Origin: Crocodylus rhombifer | Lineage: Eukaryota > Chordata > Crocodylia > Crocodylidae | Length of the DNA stretch: 64,000 bases | Assembly (NCBI GenBank): GCA_038503035.1 | Contig: JAVSML010024702.1 | Coordinates: 496,001 to 560,000 of the forward strand | Direction: 5' to 3' | Shown here: piece by piece, positions 10,497 to 22,696 of the stretch | Layout: the number at the start of each line of letters is the position of its first letter | Numbering within the stretch: position 1 is the stretch's first letter | Program-made: the position numbers and the translations under genes | The notes under the pieces: generated by a model | What the model saw: the letters and a program-made list of their open reading frames with translations, nothing else | The model's database searches: none | What the model was told of the DNA's origin: nothing

Positions 10497-11370
10497 ATAC
10501 TAGTCTAAGTTGCTAGGGGTTTTACCTGCCAGGATCCCCTGCCTCATGTCAAGCTTCCTGGCCTCTTGCTGGAGCTGGGGAGCCTCTTCTGCTGGCCACA
10601 GCCTCTCATAGGGGATCCTGGAGCCCAGTGGGGGGGCCTCTCCTGCCAGCCGCACACCGCACTGCTGGGGGTCCAATTGCTGCCCTGCAGGCCCCACTCC
10701 TTCAGGTTCTTCTGGGGCAACTGCTCCCACCTTGCTGCCCCAGCTCTTTGAAACTCCTTCTTCATGTCCCTCACTGGTCTCTCTTGAGTCAGCTGCGCTG
10801 CCACTTTTATCCCCCTCCAGGTGACCCAAGGGGCCAATCAGGGGACATGGAGGGTGACTCTTTGGGACCTGATTGGTGAGGAAAGGGAATCCCAAGCCGT
10901 CCAATCATCTTTTGCAATTTCAAAACCCCTGGGCCAAATCATTCCCAGCCAGCCCGTCACACTAGAATTGACTCTAAAAAAGTATTTTTAGGTCTAAAGC
11001 TATTAGAACAACTGAAAAAAATATTTTATTTCCTCAAATCTTTCTCAGTAAAACAGTCTAACCCATTTTAAGAAACACAGGAGTAAATGTCAGGGAAAGA
11101 ATGTGTGCAAAGAGAGAATATTGATTCGGTTATTAGATATTTTATAAAAGAGATTTTATTTTTTGATTGTAGGTTTCCAGTCTCTTACCTCGGCCCTCTT
11201 AAATCCCCACAAAGACCCCTTGCATCTCCTTTTTTTTGTATTTTTGGAAAACATGCAGCTAACCTTACTGAACACTTGAGATCATTCATGATGGAATTTC
11301 CTAAAGCCTCAAGATTACTCAGGGTGGGGACTGAATCATGTGACTTTCCAAGACTCGGATTCATTTAGTT
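10497..11370. other. No gene recognised
   Basis: GC-rich to about 10960, then AT-rich. Minus-strand frames at 10500-10904 are long but overlap another equally long frame in a second phase and show no domain. I see no element ends here. Confidence 0.45.
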
Positions 11371-11556
11371 CAGGGGCAGGCAATTATTTAGGGTGGAGGG
11401 CTGCTTACTGAGTTTTGGCAAGCAATCGAGGGCCGCATGATAGGCAGCCAGGGGCAGATAAATATTAATTTTCTAAATTTTTTAGGGGCCCTGCAGGCTG
11501 TACAGAATGTCCTGGTGGGCCGCATCCAGCCCCCAGGCCACATTTTGCCCACCCCG
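11371..11556. mobile_element. 186-bp hAT-type MITE
   Basis: Left end CAGGGGCAGGCAATTATTT and inverted right end CGGGGTGGGCAAAATGTGG form terminal inverted repeats. The flanks are ATTTAGTT (11363-11370) and ATCTAGTT (11557-11564), an 8-bp duplication with one mismatch. The interior contains the paired GGGCCGCAT / GGGCCGCATCC motifs common in CAGGGGTGGGCAA-type hAT MITEs of vertebrates. Non-coding. Confidence 0.75.
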
Positions 11557-11564
11557 ATCTAGTT

Positions 11565-14337
11565 GGCCATGAAGGCAGAGCTAATACAAAATGCAACAAA
11601 GATCATGTGAAAGAAAAGCAGTTGTCTTTTTCTCTCCTGCCAGCACCATGATCAATGCTATGTGCCCTTCTCTTCCCTGGGAAAGTCCTTTTAAAGACAA
11701 AGATGTGGAAGACGTGTCTCTGGTAAAGTCATTCTGAACAGTTTGCAAGCTGATACCAGACTCCTGCATGCATGACAAGCTCCATCCAAGCCTCCACTAT
11801 CTAGTTTGCTCAGAAGAGCAAACAGAAACGTGCGGGAATAAGAGATGTCAAGAAACAAAATAAGAGATCCACTCTATACCTCTACCTTTGTTTTTGAAGA
11901 GACCATATTTCTTCCCCTGAATTTGCATGTGCATGTGTGTATATAGTGCCTTTAACAGATTCCAAAAGAAAATACCAACCTGTCATAAACAATTAGGACA
12001 TACTGGTACTCGTTACTACATAGTCAGAAGATGCCTCTTAGGATAAAAAAGAGTATGACTCAAGAGCCACTCTTGTGTCTAATTTAGCCATCATCTCTGT
12101 GTTAAATCTCTCTGTGTTATTATGAAACAAAGACTTGGACTAGGAAAAATAACATGTAACTGTGAGATGTAAGGAGGCAATGTTAAAGAAGTTGCATATA
12201 GATATGCTTTTTCTACCTGAACTAAATTTTATTGTTTGCTTGGGTCATTTAATTTGGCACGCATCCAAGAGCAGAACAGACCTATAAGATCTATAGATGC
12301 TGATATGTTGCCTAGGTTTTTTGAATGAAAGCCATCTAACTCGCCCTTAAATTCCTCTAAGACAAGATTAACAAAAAGTAGCTCTTTTTAGTTTCAACCT
12401 TATAATTTGATTTGATTATTGGACATTTGTTTGTTTGAATCGATTGATTTTTGTTTTGTGAAATTGTACTATATTTGCTTAGTAAGATACATTTTTAAAG
12501 TGTACATTTGTTTGCTTATCCTATCTAGTAAAATCCATAAAAGCACTGGTTTATTTACTCAAACTGCAACATGAGCCACATACCCAAAGTCACAGACAAC
12601 CTCAGCTAAGAAATTTAGCCTCCCAACTAAAACCTACATCCTTCAATATTGCCACCTATTTGGGGAGCTGTATTAGTGTCTTTTGGGAAGGACCACAATT
12701 TTGGAATTCACTGCCTGTTATAGAGGCATTGGGAATGTAGTGGAATCCATAAGTCAGATCCATCTTTCTCTTGCTTTCAAATAGCAATTGGAAACCACTC
12801 AGTCCTAGGGACTTTTGTCTTAAAGCCTCTCCTATTCTAGAGGGCTCTCACTGTCTGAGCACTCCTGTCTCCACGCCATGCCATTTAAAGTGCAGCATTG
12901 TACCAAACCCCCATGCTCTTTGGTCTGATGTGGGTAGCTTGAATAGATTGTAACGATTAGCAGTCAACATTTGCTGGATGTCATAACTTTTAGCCTTTTG
13001 CAGGCAGCTTACTATTTGCTGGTATGCCAGTGCACTGCAAATGATTTACCTGTAATATTTAAATCAGCCATCACTGATTTTCAAAATAACAGTTTTGCTG
13101 CCAAAACACATACTTGCTCCATTTCCTCAAGTGAAAGTTATTAGATTTCATGGCTGACAGTATAATCTTATAAGAGAAAGTAAAAGTTCTTCGATAAGGG
13201 AACAGCCTGTTTCCATAGACGCCATTTTGCTGTGTCACTCTATAATACAATGAACAGTTTTGAAGGCCCTCCTCACATGAAAGGCCTTGTAATCATGAAC
13301 CAAATGGCTACATTAATCAAATACTGTTAAATATAATATCAAAAGGAATAATGCCAGTGGGCAAAAGGCATAACTGGGGAGTTGCTGTGAACCCAACACT
13401 ACAAAGAGGATTATTCTCTCCTCGGACATCTGTCAATAGCTGGCATCTAGCCTCCATCTCCTCCTGATCGCATGGCCAGTATCGCTTTCTAACCAGCTCT
13501 TCTTGCAGTAGAGATCTGTATTTGGCATTGCTAGTCCTTTTCTCTCTTTTTAGACCCAGCCCTTTGAGTGCTGCACAAGAGTATACAGGTATTCACAGTG
13601 CCATGGCACTACGCCTTACTGGAGCTTGTTTCAAGGCCAAGGTGGCAAGTCCTGCTGGGGTACAGCAGTGGCTGGCTTCATTGTGGGGATGGTGTCACAT
13701 GCCATGTAATTAAGTTGAACAAGTTACAGAAGATCACAAATTCTCCAAAGAAAAATCATTAACTGAATTGGCTTCTACATCAATGCTCCTGAATTGAAAG
13801 CTGTTAAAGTTTGCAATCTTGAAAAGGCTAATGTATCACAAAGAAGGGAATGGTTTAACTTGTCTGGAAGCCAAATAGCAATGAAAAAGTCTGAAGGGAG
13901 AGCAAATATTTAATTCCACCATCTGGCAAAGCTACAAGCTAAGCTTAAATACAAAATCAAAGAGTTGCAAGAGATTACTGGGCAATAAATTGCCTGCTGC
14001 CAACTTCTCCCCAAGGACTACCCAAAGCAACCATCAACCTAGAGTGGAAAATCCAGCCTAAGAATGATTAGTAATATTTTTCTCTGGTGTTCAGTGCCCA
14101 AGTCCAGTGTCTATCATTGCTATAAATCAGTGATCTTTCATTATTAATTATCTATTTCAGCCAAGAAGTAGGGACGACAGTGAAGGAGAGGGCTTTACAA
14201 TAGCTAGAGAACAATCATCTTCTGGCAGCCATCACCTTCCCCTGTGGAATGTGCAGCACATTTGACATCACCTGTCAGTGTATTCCATTGCTAACCTTGA
14301 GACAGGCAGTTCATGCTAAGTATTAAATGCAAGCATG
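11565..14337. other. Long AT-rich stretch, no gene recognised
   Basis: About 2.8 kb with no frame above 65 codons and no splice-bounded open segment I would trust. It is mostly unique-looking AT-rich DNA. The sequence around 12680-12730 may be a very old LINE relic, but the similarity is too weak to annotate. Confidence 0.5.
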
Positions 14338-15113
14338 CTACTTGCACCTAGCTGCAGTCACTGGAGACATCCCCTGTCTCCGTGGGATGAGCACTTGTTC
14401 ATACACTGAGATGGCACGCTCAGCATCCACCAAGCCTGTTGGAATGGGAAGGCAGCATTTTGCCAGGGCATAAAGATGTGGAACCTGGTCACAGACACAG
14501 TCCCAGAATGCAGACACAAGCACCTGGCACTCTTTGACAAAGTTCATATAAGCAGTACATTTGTTGTCATGCTCTTTCCTCCATCTCAGGATTGCTTTCA
14601 GTAGCTGAGGGTCAAAACTCAGCAAAGGCACCTGGTTGGGGTCCAAAATGCGAACAGCACTGAGGAAGGGGACAGCCAGTTGTCTGAACTGTGGTGGCAG
14701 CGAAAGGTTGTAGCTGTAATACTGGTTCAGCTTCACAGCTATTGCCGGGAACAGGTCCCTTCTGCTTTGGTTTTCACATGGACAGCTTGACAGTTCTTGT
14801 GATGCCCTGTCTTTGGCCCAGCTTATCAAATCTATCAGCTTGTTGTGTGCTTGGTGGATCAAATTTGCTGGCCTTCAAACCATGTCAGGAGCTCCATGAA
14901 CTGGGTGGCACTGTCAGCCACAAATGTCACTTGATTTTGAATGTCGCCTCAGCCTAAGAGATTTTGAAGCTTAAGCATGTACTGTGTGCTGGGTGTGATT
15001 TCCAGCTTTTCACTCACAAACTGCTGGGAGTGCTGCATATGCTTGGCATGGTAACAGACACCAGTTGCACCATGTGAGCACAGGTTCTGGTGGCAGCAGC
15101 ACAGTGGCATGTG
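14338..15113 (-). pseudogene. hAT-like transposase relic, C-terminal half
   Basis: A 174-codon minus-strand frame (14862 down to 14338) ends in GLVDAERAISVYEQVLIPRR plus a short QGMSP tail. It resembles the C-terminal dimerisation region of hAT transposases, where an ER-F/S core is followed by R-x-S. Upstream, in another phase (about 15113 to 14870), a Cys/His-rich segment reads CCCHQNLCSHGATGVCYHAK and continues to MLKLQNLL and FMELLTWFEGQQ, so the coding sequence once extended further and has since frameshifted. The frame start used is a TTG, not a genuine start. No terminal repeats could be paired with it. An exapted hAT-derived host gene is possible but nothing supports expression. Confidence 0.5.
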
Positions 15114-15639
15114 AGTCCCCACTTTGAGTGGCGATGGACTCTCTGTACCTGGACTCTCTGTACCTTATGACCTGGACAGTGCTTGAAGGCTTTTTTTAAA
15201 GGAAAACAACTCAAAGCAGTTTGAGATGCCACAAGAGTCACACTGGGAACAAAAAATTGTTCCCTGCGCTGCATATTTGCAGTGCAGACTTGAAATATGA
15301 TAGTGGGAAATCCTGGTACCAAAAAAAACCTGCTTATAAAAAGAGGTGCAAGGTACACTCCTGGGGCATGCCCTGAAGCAACAAGCAGCTGGGTCCTCTG
15401 AGGAGACATTCTGGCACCCGGCCAGAGTATCTCTATGCCTGCCCCCTTCCCCTGCTGCCCCAGCATGCTGGAGCAAATAGCAGGGGGGCAAGGCTGCAGC
15501 AGTGACCTGGACCCAGGTGCTAGGGGTGTGGAGGTTAGCGGGGGCTGTGGGTGGGAAAGGATTGTGTGCGGTGGGCTGTGGGTGTTGGGGTTGGACTGTG
15601 TGTGGGGGGGGCTTGTTAGGGAGGGGTGGGCCCCGCACC

Positions 15640-16100
15640 CTCCCTCCCACACAGCACAGCCCCCCCACAGCAACAGCTGTCGGGCACTCAGGGCCCACTG
15701 CAGCAGAGCTCCCCTGTGCCATGGTGCAGTCCCAGCCACCTAAGACACAGCACCATCTATGCCACATAATGTAGGCCTGGCCCGGCATGGACCAGACTGG
15801 GGATGTGAGCCTTCGGCCGGGACTGGGCCACTCTTCTGTTACTGGGATCCTGGCACCACGTGCGGGGGCCATGCGCTGGGCCTCCATGGAGCCAGCCTGG
15901 CCTGACTTGGAGGCAGCACCCGGCCTGGCCTGACATGCAGCCCCTTTATGTGGTGCCAGGACCCTGGTGACCAAAAAAGTGGCCCAGTCCTGCCTGAAGG
16001 CACATGCCCTCAGGCCAGGCCTGCGCTATGTGGCACAGGAGATGCTGGGTCTTAGGTGGCTGGGGCTGCACCGCGCCATGGTGGGGCTCTGCCAGCAGCT
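15640..16100. repeat. GC-rich imperfect inverted repeat
   Basis: The left arm at about 15700-15783 (CCATGGTGCAGTCCCAGCC through CCTAAGACACAGC and TATGCCACAT to GGCCTGGCC) is repeated inverted at about 16014-16090 (GGCCAGGCCTGCGCTATGTG through GGGTCTTAGGTGGCTGGGG to CCATGGTG). The arms are roughly 75-85 bp with several mismatches and a spacer of about 230 bp. The minus-strand frames that cross it (15014-15739 and 15165-15974) are proline-rich and overlap in different phases, so I treat them as chance. No element ends were found. Confidence 0.6.
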
Positions 16101-16345
16101 GTGTGCGGTGCAGGGGGGGCACAAATCTCACACCCTGCATGCCCAGCCAGCCAAATGGGATGGGACAGGACTTGCTGGCAGGAGTCATGGCTGCAGGGGC
16201 AACTGCCATGCTGCAGCCCTGCTCCATGCTCACACCAGTACTGGGACATGCAGCCCCAGACTGGGGGGAGGGGCAGGGAGGTCCTGGTCCCAGGAACCAC
16301 TTGGGGAATGTGATGGGCTGGGAGGAGGGCTTGAGGTGGCAGCAG

Positions 16346-16383
<38 letters not shown>

Positions 16384-16384
16384 C
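16346..16384. repeat. (GT)n(GA)n microsatellite
   Basis: About 12 GT units followed by about 6 GA units. A compound dinucleotide repeat, expected to be length-variable. Confidence 0.95.
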
Positions 16385-16561
16385 AGATGAAGGTTGGGGT
16401 GGGGGAGTGCTCCAGGTAGGACAGACTGCCAGAGCCAGGCTTAGAGCCTCCCCTACCACCCAAGAGCAGCCTGTACAGGGAGAGGCCAACCTGGAAGCGA
16501 AAGGGCTTGCCCAGCCCAGTCTTTGAGCCCCAGTCAAGGGCTTCCCCAGAACAAGACAGGG

Positions 16562-17092
16562 ATTCATAGATTCATAGATATTAGAGCTGGAAGGGATCTT
16601 GGAAGGTCATCAAGTCCAGCCCCCTGCCCAAGGGCAGGAAGTCAGCTGGGGTCATAGGTTCCCAGCAAGATAGACATTCCAATGTCTCTTGAAGGCATTC
16701 AAAGTGGGTGTTTGAACCACCTCCAGCAGCAGTCTATTCCAAACCTTGGGGACTCAGACAGTAAAGAAGTTCTTCCTTATGTCCAGCCTGAAACTGTCAC
16801 AGAGGAGTTTGTGAAGGTTCGATCTTGTCATCCCCTGGAGCACTCTGGTGAACAGACGTTCCCCCAGATCCTGGTGGTCACCCCTGATAAACTTATAGGT
16901 GGCCACCAGATCACCCTGAGCCTGCACTTTTCCAGGCCAAAGAGTCCCATGGCTCTCAGCCTGTCATCGTAAGATCTGTTTTCCTGACTTCTGATCATGC
17001 GCGTGGCTCTCCTCTGGACTCTCTCAAGCTTCTCCACATCCTTTTTGAATTGTGGAGGTCAAAACTGGATGCAGTACTCCAGCTGTGGGGCC
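16562..17092 (-). mobile_element. CR1 LINE 3' fragment
   Basis: Minus-strand CR1 covering the last part of ORF2 and the 3' UTR. It reads MEKLERVQRRATRMIRSQEN and YDDRLRAMGLFGLEK (17037 downward), and terminates at 16562 in ATTCATAG octamers (GATTCATAGATTCATAGAT). The 5' end is truncated near 17092. Its subfamily resembles the copy at 55960-57545 and differs from the CTATGAAA group. Confidence 0.9.
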
Positions 17093-18634
17093 TAGACAGA
17101 GGCAAAGGCACAGGAAGCAGAACAGCAAGGGCTGGCACTGCTCAGAGCCACAAAACAGTGGGTGGGACAGCTGCAACTGGACTCATGTCCTGGTGCTGGG
17201 ATGGAGTTATTGCTAGGAGGGAGTTAGTGGGGGCAGGGAGGGATGTGGGTCAGGAGTGAGGGGAAGTGGGTGGGGGGTTGTGGGTTGAGAGTGAGGGGCA
17301 GGGCACTGGGATATCAGTGCTGCTGAGCACCCCACATCTTAGTGAGTGAAGGGGGCAGGGGCAGCTCTGATTTTTCTATAATAAAAAAAACCAAAAGCAA
17401 ATGCTGAAGTGTATAGATATTTACAATTTGTTTATGATGATGACAGAGGCACTGGTAGGCTTCCAAATTGCTTTAAAATTCTAAATATATCAATAAAACA
17501 TTTCCCAACTGATCTCTGTATGTATAGTGGCATTTCATTTTAATCATGGAAGAACACAGATTTTGGGTATTTTAATGAGAGAAATTAGGTTATTTATCAG
17601 AGAATTTGCCATTTTCAACAGGGAACACCAGGATCTCTGCTGGTGAGACAAATAGTGAGACCAAGGCAGAGGACCCTGCCCAGGGCCAGCCCCGAGCTGG
17701 AGAGCAGACAAGGTGGCAGACTGAGCCATTTGTGGCCAGGAGGACATGCTTTGAGAGTTCAAAGTGGGCCACCACAACAAGTACATCTTCTGGGCAATAG
17801 CTACCCAGATGGTAGGGTGTGGGCACCAGAAGATATGACAGCAGGTTCACACAAAGGCCAACTGTGCAGATATGGCACCTGGTATTTTCTGAGCATTTTT
17901 TCCAGCCTATTGAGGGGTGTCTCTAGACTAAAAAGTTTGAGAACTACGTGAGAAAGATATTGTATTCACTGCATCACAAGCAGTTTACAGTGTGGATGGG
18001 AATACAGAAAACAGTTCATTTTGGCATTCAGAAGTTTATAATGCCACATTTTGCTTGAAGGAACATCCCAGGCATGGGTCAGTGACAACAGGAAACGTAT
18101 TCTTTCTTGTTTAGTCAGTAAAAAGGCTCTTAAGCAGAAGACTGTCTCTCCCATCCTCTCCCACTGCAATGCCAAACTATCTTATTATTAGGGACCTACT
18201 GAATTCACAGCAGAAGTAGAGTTTGCACTGGCTCCCTTAATCTTGCATGTTTCCCCCATGTGCACCTTGCCCCTTGCCTACCCCACCGCTGACTAGTGGA
18301 GGGTCCTGCCACTCCTTCCCGATCAGCAGGAAAGCTAAAACCATGGTTTTAAACATGGCACTGTTTTGGCCTCCCCGCAAGTCAGCAGCAAATAGGAGGG
18401 CTGTCCGGGGCCACTTGGCCAATCAGCGGTGGGAGACAAAAATGGTGCCACATTTAAAACCACAGTTTTTCTCTCCCTGCTGATCAGGAGTGAGCTGCAA
18501 GCGGGGCCCCTCCACCAATCAGTAGGAGGAGGGGTGGGAGAACCTGCAAGATTAAAGGAGCCAAAGCACACCCCATTTCTGCCATGAATTTGCTAAGTCC
18601 CTACTTATTATTCATGAACATCACACCTATTCTG
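17093..18634. other. No gene recognised
   Basis: Mixed GC-rich (17093-17370) and AT-rich DNA. Overlapping frames at 17544-17951 on both strands lack domain signatures. A repeated unit with TCAGCAG-GAAAG / ACTTTCC motifs at 18290-18530 hints at a small inverted repeat, but I cannot set its ends. Confidence 0.4.
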
Positions 18635-20530
18635 CGGTTGCTTGGGAATGTAGAGGGGCAGTCAGGAAGGCCAAGGCAGAGATGGAACTGGGAATGGCTT
18701 CCCAGATTACGGACAACAAGAAGTCCTTTTTTAAATACATAGGGGGCAAAAAGAAGGTTTCGGGTAATGTGGGGCCCTTGCAGGACACGTTAGAAAATTT
18801 GGTTGTCGCACCAGACGACAAAGCCAACATATTTAATAATTTCTTTGCCTCCATTTTCCTAAGCAGGACCAGAACAGCCCCCCCGCCCCCCCGGGTCCCC
18901 CTCAGGCCCCAGGGGAGGCGCACCTAAGCAAGGGTTAGTGTGGAACTAGTCAGGGAACTTCTGGAGGGGCTGGATGTATTCAAATCAGCTGGTCCAGATG
19001 ATCTCCACACTAGAGTACTGAGGCAATTGTCTGAGGTCATTGCAGGACCCCTGGCATGGCTTTATGAGCACTTGTGGTGCTCTGGTGTGGTGCCAGAGGA
19101 CTGGAAAAGGGGCAATGTGTTTCCCATCTTCAAAAAGGGGAGGAAGGAGGACCCAGGAAACTATAGACCAGTTAGTCTTACCTCAATCCTGGGCAAGCTT
19201 TTTGAGATAATTATTCTGGCGCATATTCACAAGGGGCCAGCAAGGGAGATTATGCTTAGGGGCAACCAACATGGGTTCATTAGCGGCAGGTCCTGTCAGA
19301 CCAACCTGGTGGCCTTCTATGACCAGATCACCAAATCCTTAAATGCAGGAGTAGCAGTGGACATAGTCTTCCTGGACTTTTGGAAGGCCTTCGACACTGT
19401 ATCTCACCCCATTTTCATTAAGAAACTGGGGGGCTGTGGTGTTGACACCCACACAATCAATTGGGTCACCAACTGGCTGGAGGGTCGCACCCAGAGAGTG
19501 GTGGTGGACAGGTCATTTTCGGCCTGGAGGGATGTGGGCAGTGTGGCCCCCCCAGGGCTTGGTCCTCGGGCCCGCACTGTTCAACATCTTCATCAGTGAC
19601 TTGGACGAAGGAGTAAAAAGCACCCTGTTCAAATTTGCTGATGACACTAAGATGTGGGGGGATAAGGGCATGCTAGAAAGGAAGAATAGACTGCAATCGG
19701 ACCTAGACAGGTTACAGGGGTGGGCGGATGAGAATAGGATGGTATTCAACACCGATAAGTGCAAAGTGATACACCTGGGGAGGAAGAACCAGCACCATAC
19801 CTACAGGCTGGGGAACTCCCTTCTCATCAGTGCAGAGACAGAAAAGGATCTTGGAGTCATCATTGACTCCAAGATGAACATGGGCCGGCAGTGTGGAGAG
19901 GCAGTAAGGAAGGCCAACCGCACCTTGTCATGCATCCACAGATGCATCTTGAGCAGGTCCAAGGAGGTGATCCTCCCCCTCTATGCGGCACTGGTCAGGC
20001 TGCAGCTGGAGTACTGCGTCCAGTTCTGGGCACCGCACTTCAGGAGGGATGTGGACAACATGGAGAGGGTCCAGAGGAGGCCACTCACATGATCAGGGGG
20101 CAGCAGGGCAGGCCCTACAAGGAGAGGCTACAGGACCTGAACCTGTTCAGCCTCCACAAGAGAAGGCTGAGGGGGGATCTAGTGGCCGTTTACAAATGAG
20201 TCAGAGGGGACCAGCAGGCATTGGGGGAGTCTCTGTTCCCCTGAACACCATCAGGAGTGACCAGGAATAACAGTCACAAGCTGGCAGAGGGGAGATTTAG
20301 GCTAGACATCAGGAGGCGCTACTTCACTGTCAGGGCGGCTAGGATCTGGAACCAACTTCCAATGAAAGTGGTGCTGGCTTCTACCCTGGGGGTCTTTAAG
20401 AGGAGGTTAGATGAACACCTTGCTGGGGACGTTTGACCCCAGTACTCTTTCCTGCCATGGCAGGGAGTTGGACTAGATGATCTGCTCAGGTCCCTTCCTA
20501 CCCTAGAAACTATGAAACTATGAAACTACC
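18635..20530 (+). mobile_element. CR1 LINE, same subfamily as the 2.3-kb copy, frameshifted
   Basis: Collinear with the young CR1 at 2274-4138: KAKAEMELGMASQITDNKKS (about 18670-18729), the RT block GPDDLHTRVLRQL, then DFWKAFDTVSH (motif A), FADDTKMWGDKG (about 19633), and the C-terminal region to the 3' UTR. It ends in ACTATGAAACTATGAAACTA (20511-20530). Disruptions: a frame break near 18900-18940, a frameshift in the PQG motif near 19545-19560, another near 20085, and a stop at about 20198-20200. Endonuclease is absent (5' truncation). A decayed, non-functional copy. Confidence 0.9.
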
Positions 20531-21815
20531 TTCTTAATTGGCTCCATGCACTGATGCCCTTTAAGACAGGAAGGTACAACGCTGTAGCCAAAACATCCAA
20601 GCATTCCATGATGTATATTCTGTCAGCTGTTCCTCCAAACATATTCCCTTGCTAAGGATGATAAATGTTTGCAGGAGATATGCTTTCAGGGCAAGAATTT
20701 CAGAGCTTTCTTCCTACAGCATCTCTGAGTGATGGGTAAGTCCTGCAGCATTTCAATAATGTTCTCTAGGTCAGGGATGTGGGTGGGGATAAATATCGAG
20801 TCTTGTGCAGCATGACACATTTTTCTCCTATGTAAACTACCTTGACAATCCTGCCTTTTTGATTCTGTGCTGATACAAATCATACTGTGGTGCAATCATA
20901 TTGAAATACTGTGTGTTGTCTCATTATCACTGCTGGTCCTTTACTATCATTCTGTGGTGACATTGCAACCTTACCTTCCATGGATAAAACAGCTGCATGT
21001 AGAGTACAAACCCTCATGCTTCCAGACATAGACCAGCTACAAATTTAAAAGGTTAGGAAGAAACTTCTCCTGTAGATAGATTTTTCTATAATTCTGTAAT
21101 TAACTATAATTAAGGGATTTCTTCGCTCCTCTAAAGGAGCAGGTAATGTCCTCCCTTGGAGAGGACATACTGGAGCTGCTGGGCTTCTGCTCTGACTCTA
21201 ATAAAGCACCTCCCATGTTCCTGTAAGTGTCCATGCAATGGATTTTATGAATCCAAATGTAGTGAGAGTGGTTGGAGGTGGGATCTCTGCTGGTGAACCC
21301 AGAATCATGGATGTACTCTTGGTACTATGCATCATCATGCCATAAAGTTGTCTGTTTAAGCCAGTTTTACAGACATTTTTAGATCCACAAATAATCATCA
21401 AAATTCTTATGTACGATTGTAACCAATGATTTGTTTTATTTTGAAAGATGGTGTGAAAAGAGCATTTGTTTTGAGCATTGTGGTAATAAGGAAGGGTTCC
21501 TGTTAAGGTTGAGAGGGACACATCTACTTCACCAGGGAAAGCCTGTCCCCAGTTGCACTTACGCACTCTGCAGCAACCCAAAATCTATTGTAACGCTTCT
21601 GCCAGCCAGTGGTTGGCAAATGCAAGGGTTGGGTTCAATTTCTAGGGATTTCTACTAACGAACTCAAACAGCAATGGCTTAAGTACCCACCTAGAGACCT
21701 GGGAAAATGGAATTACACTATTTGGGTGCTCATGATGAGCAAAACTTCAAAGATAAGTCCCAGGAGTTAACCAAAACTGGACTTTAATAAAGAGAAAGAT
21801 GGTCCAAGAATTATA
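20531..21815. other. No gene recognised
   Basis: Unique-looking AT-rich sequence. A small hairpin (CTCCTCTAAAGGAGCAGG, then GTCCTCCCTTGGAGAGGAC) lies near 21127-21170. No supported exon, RNA gene or element boundary. Confidence 0.45.
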
Positions 21816-21996
21816 AGGCAAGGATGTTTTTTGGTGATATCTTTTATTGGACCAACTGTATGCTTGGGATAAAGTTAGAAAAGCTTTCAAAATACAAAGT
21901 AACCTAAAGAAAAATGCTTTGTATTCAAAAGCTTGTCAAACTCTGTTTCAGCTATGCAGTTGGTCCAACGAAAAATATCCAAAAAAATCCCTGCCT
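21816..21996. mobile_element. 180-bp foldback MITE
   Basis: Nearly the whole element is an inverted repeat. The left arm at 21816-21901 contains GATATCTTTTATTGGACCAA. The right arm at about 21913-21996, read inverted, contains GATATTTTTCGTTGGACCAA. Both arms run from a GGCA(A/G)GGAT start to an ATACAAAG end near the centre. RNA from it would form a long stem-loop. The TTGGACCAACT core also occurs in a related repeat at about 24130-24272. Confidence 0.75.
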
Positions 21997-22696
21997 CTCT
22001 CTCAGAGAAGAAAGAAAAACAGATAATAAATGAACAAATTGCTTAAAACATCCAGGGTTTCCCAAAAAAAGTTTGATAAATTACTAATAAGTAAGGCTAC
22101 CTCTGCAGTCTTTTCAGAACAGTCTTGACCCAGTCCCACTCCTACTACCTGTGAGTGTACTGCTGAGATGGCTCACCACCTTCCTCTTTCCCAAAGTCAT
22201 ACTCCACTCATGGTGCCTTGTCATAGCATATGTCCACAATGCAAGCAGATTGGTCAATCGTACTTGTAGAGAATGTGGCTTTCACTGCTCTCCTATCTAC
22301 CCCAGCCGAAATAACTACTGCTGTAGTACTGGGTTAGGGAGACATTCATCTAGTCCATTGTTCTGGCCTCTATTCTGCTGTTGAAGGTTTAGCCCCTTCA
22401 GTCTCTGTCATTGCCACTCCTGGGTTCCTGCCACTGCCCTTGGCTTTCAGCCCTCACCACTGCTATTGCTGCTGCTTCTGGTCTCCTGTTATCAATACCT
22501 TGACACAGTCTCTGTAGAGTTACTGCCCTTTTGAAGTAAATTAGGGGTATACTGAGCCCTTACCCCAACAGGAAGACACTCCTGGATGGAGTTTCTTTCC
22601 TTTCTTCCCTGAGCAGGAGTGACTGGTGTACAAGGTCCTGACTGGTTCCTTATAATGATAAGGAGATAACTCCTGGAAGGAGTTCTTTTTCCTTCC
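21997..22696. other. No gene recognised
   Basis: No domain-bearing frame. The frame at 22151-22384 is short and cysteine-rich without a recognisable family. Confidence 0.45.

Noticed and set aside
15014..15974. Long minus-strand frames of 241 and 269 codons
   Set aside because: They overlap in different phases over a GC-rich inverted repeat, are proline/cysteine-rich, and contain no recognisable domain; composition explains them.
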